Below, one piece after another: positions 63,376 through 64,000 of a DNA stretch of 64,000 nucleotides. The position numbers were made by a program, and so were the translations under genes. Within the stretch, counting starts at the first letter, position 1; each line of letters begins with the position of its first letter. This stretch comes from Pleomorphomonas carboxyditropha. Lineage in GTDB: Bacteria > Pseudomonadota > Alphaproteobacteria > Rhizobiales > Pleomorphomonadaceae. The stretch is from NCBI RefSeq assembly GCF_002770725.1, contig NZ_NQVN01000005.1, forward strand, positions 1 to 64,000, in the 5' to 3' direction. The notes under the pieces were generated by a model. That model saw only the letters and a program-made list of their open reading frames with translations. It ran no database searches and was not told where the DNA came from.

Positions 63376-64000
63376 TCACAAGAAATTCTGCGGATCGACG
63401 TCGACATAGGCTTCGACGCCGCGCGTCGGCCGGTCGGCGGCGGCGATCCAGGCGCGCATGTAGGCGGAGAGGTCGGTGTCGCGGCCCGAATGGGCGATCA
63501 GGCGGAAGCGGTGGCGGCCGCGTACCACGGCGAGCGCCGCCTCGGCCGGGCCGAGCACCTCGACCGCCGGATCGCGCGGCGCCGTGCGGGCGAGGTGGCG
63601 GGCGTGATCCTCGGCCAGTTCGCGGCTCGGTCCGGACACCAGGATCGCCGCCAAGCGGCCGAAGGGCGGCATGACCGACCGCTCGCGCTCGGCCAGCTCG
63701 GTGCGATAGAAGCGCTCGGCGTCGCCGGAGACCAGCGCCTCGATCACCGGACTTTCCGGCGCGTAGGTCTGCAGCAGGCCGAGGCCCTTGCCGATCACCC
63801 GGCCGGCGCGGCCGGTGACCTGGGCGAGCAACTGGAAGGTGCGCTCGGCGGCGCGCGGGTCGCCCTGGGACAGGCTGAGGTCGGCGTCGACCACGCCGAC
63901 CAGCGTCAGCTTGGGGAAGGTGTGGCCCTTGGCCACCATCTGCGTGCCGACGACGATGTCGCACTCGCCCCTGGCCACCGCCTCGAACTCGGCGCGGAGG
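63376..64000 (-). CDS. priA: primosomal protein N' (PriA helicase), C-terminal part
   Basis: About 207 residues of the C-terminus are visible; the gene starts beyond the window. Helicase motifs seen are VGTQMVAKGHTFPKLTLVGVVDADLSL and QVTGRAGR, followed by the PriA C-terminal domain (PPFGRLAAILVSG and HRFRLIAHS). PriA restarts stalled replication forks. It is transcribed in the same direction as, and upstream of, the atp operon. Confidence 0.93.
   Translation of the reverse strand, partial: LRAEFEAVARGECDIVVGTQMVAKGHTFPKLTLVGVVDADLSLSQGDPRAAERTFQLLAQVTGRAGRVIGKGLGLLQTYAPESPVIEALVSGDAERFYRTELAERERSVMPPFGRLAAILVSGPSRELAEDHARHLARTAPRDPAVEVLGPAEAALAVVRGRHRFRLIAHSGRDTDLSAYMRAWIAAADRPTRGVEAYVDVDPQNFL

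Overview
The window is GC-rich, alphaproteobacterial chromosomal DNA, most probably from the order Hyphomicrobiales (Rhizobiales). The signs are gene order: priA-atpHAGDC, aroK-aroB-CorC-like, bolA/dnaJ-like/cobS/cobT, and a Suv3-like helicase followed by an S4 protein, fdxA and carD. The genus cannot be read from the sequence; this is a judgement from gene order and composition. No phage, plasmid, transposase, CRISPR or rRNA genes were seen. Two tRNAs are present: Leu(CAA) and Arg(CCT).

Layout. 1-1000: a single-domain response regulator and tRNA-Leu. 1.06-14.2 kb: two related sugar or cyclitol catabolic clusters. Each has a LacI-type regulator, a Gfo/Idh/MocA oxidoreductase, TIM-barrel sugar isomerase/epimerases and a ribose-type periplasmic binding protein. 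A TauE/SafE permease lies between them. Neither cluster carries ABC permease or ATPase genes. The last isomerase gene and its leader are duplicated almost exactly (5764-6837 and 13153-14226), while the other pairs are much more diverged. 14.4-21.2 kb: an amino-sugar operon with a GntR/UTRA regulator, a NanE-ROK kinase fusion and a complete CUT1 ABC importer.

21.2-30.3 kb holds small metabolic and repair genes (cytochrome b561, msrB, ppa, GNAT), an L,D-transpeptidase lipoprotein, accA, xerD, aroK and aroB. 30.3-39.9 kb holds a CorC-like protein, bolA, a J-domain protein, the CobS/CobT cobaltochelatase subunits, a phytase-like protein, an Rsm22-type methyltransferase, a queuosine-precursor transporter, rpmB and a DUF3108 protein. 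40.0-49.4 kb holds the Suv3-like helicase, an S4 protein, fdxA, carD, pirin, an M48 protease, a nuclease-like protein, tRNA-Arg and a GlsB-type protein.

49.5-57.9 kb is best read as a 2-deoxyribose (or deoxynucleoside) import and catabolism regulon. A DeoR ortholog is divergent from an operon of deoC, a binding protein, an ATPase, two permeases, a DUF4432/aldose-epimerase-like gene and a deoxyribokinase-like PfkB kinase. A 16-bp palindrome closely resembling the E. coli DeoR operator lies between them. 58-63 kb is the F1 ATP synthase operon atpHAGDC on the minus strand, and the window ends inside priA.

The most interesting material is the paired, partly homogenised sugar clusters with their shared intergenic repeats, the deo regulon with its predicted operator, the NanE-ROK fusion that lacks the usual ROK zinc motif, and two candidate small RNA or attenuator regions, upstream of the helicase gene and in the carD leader.
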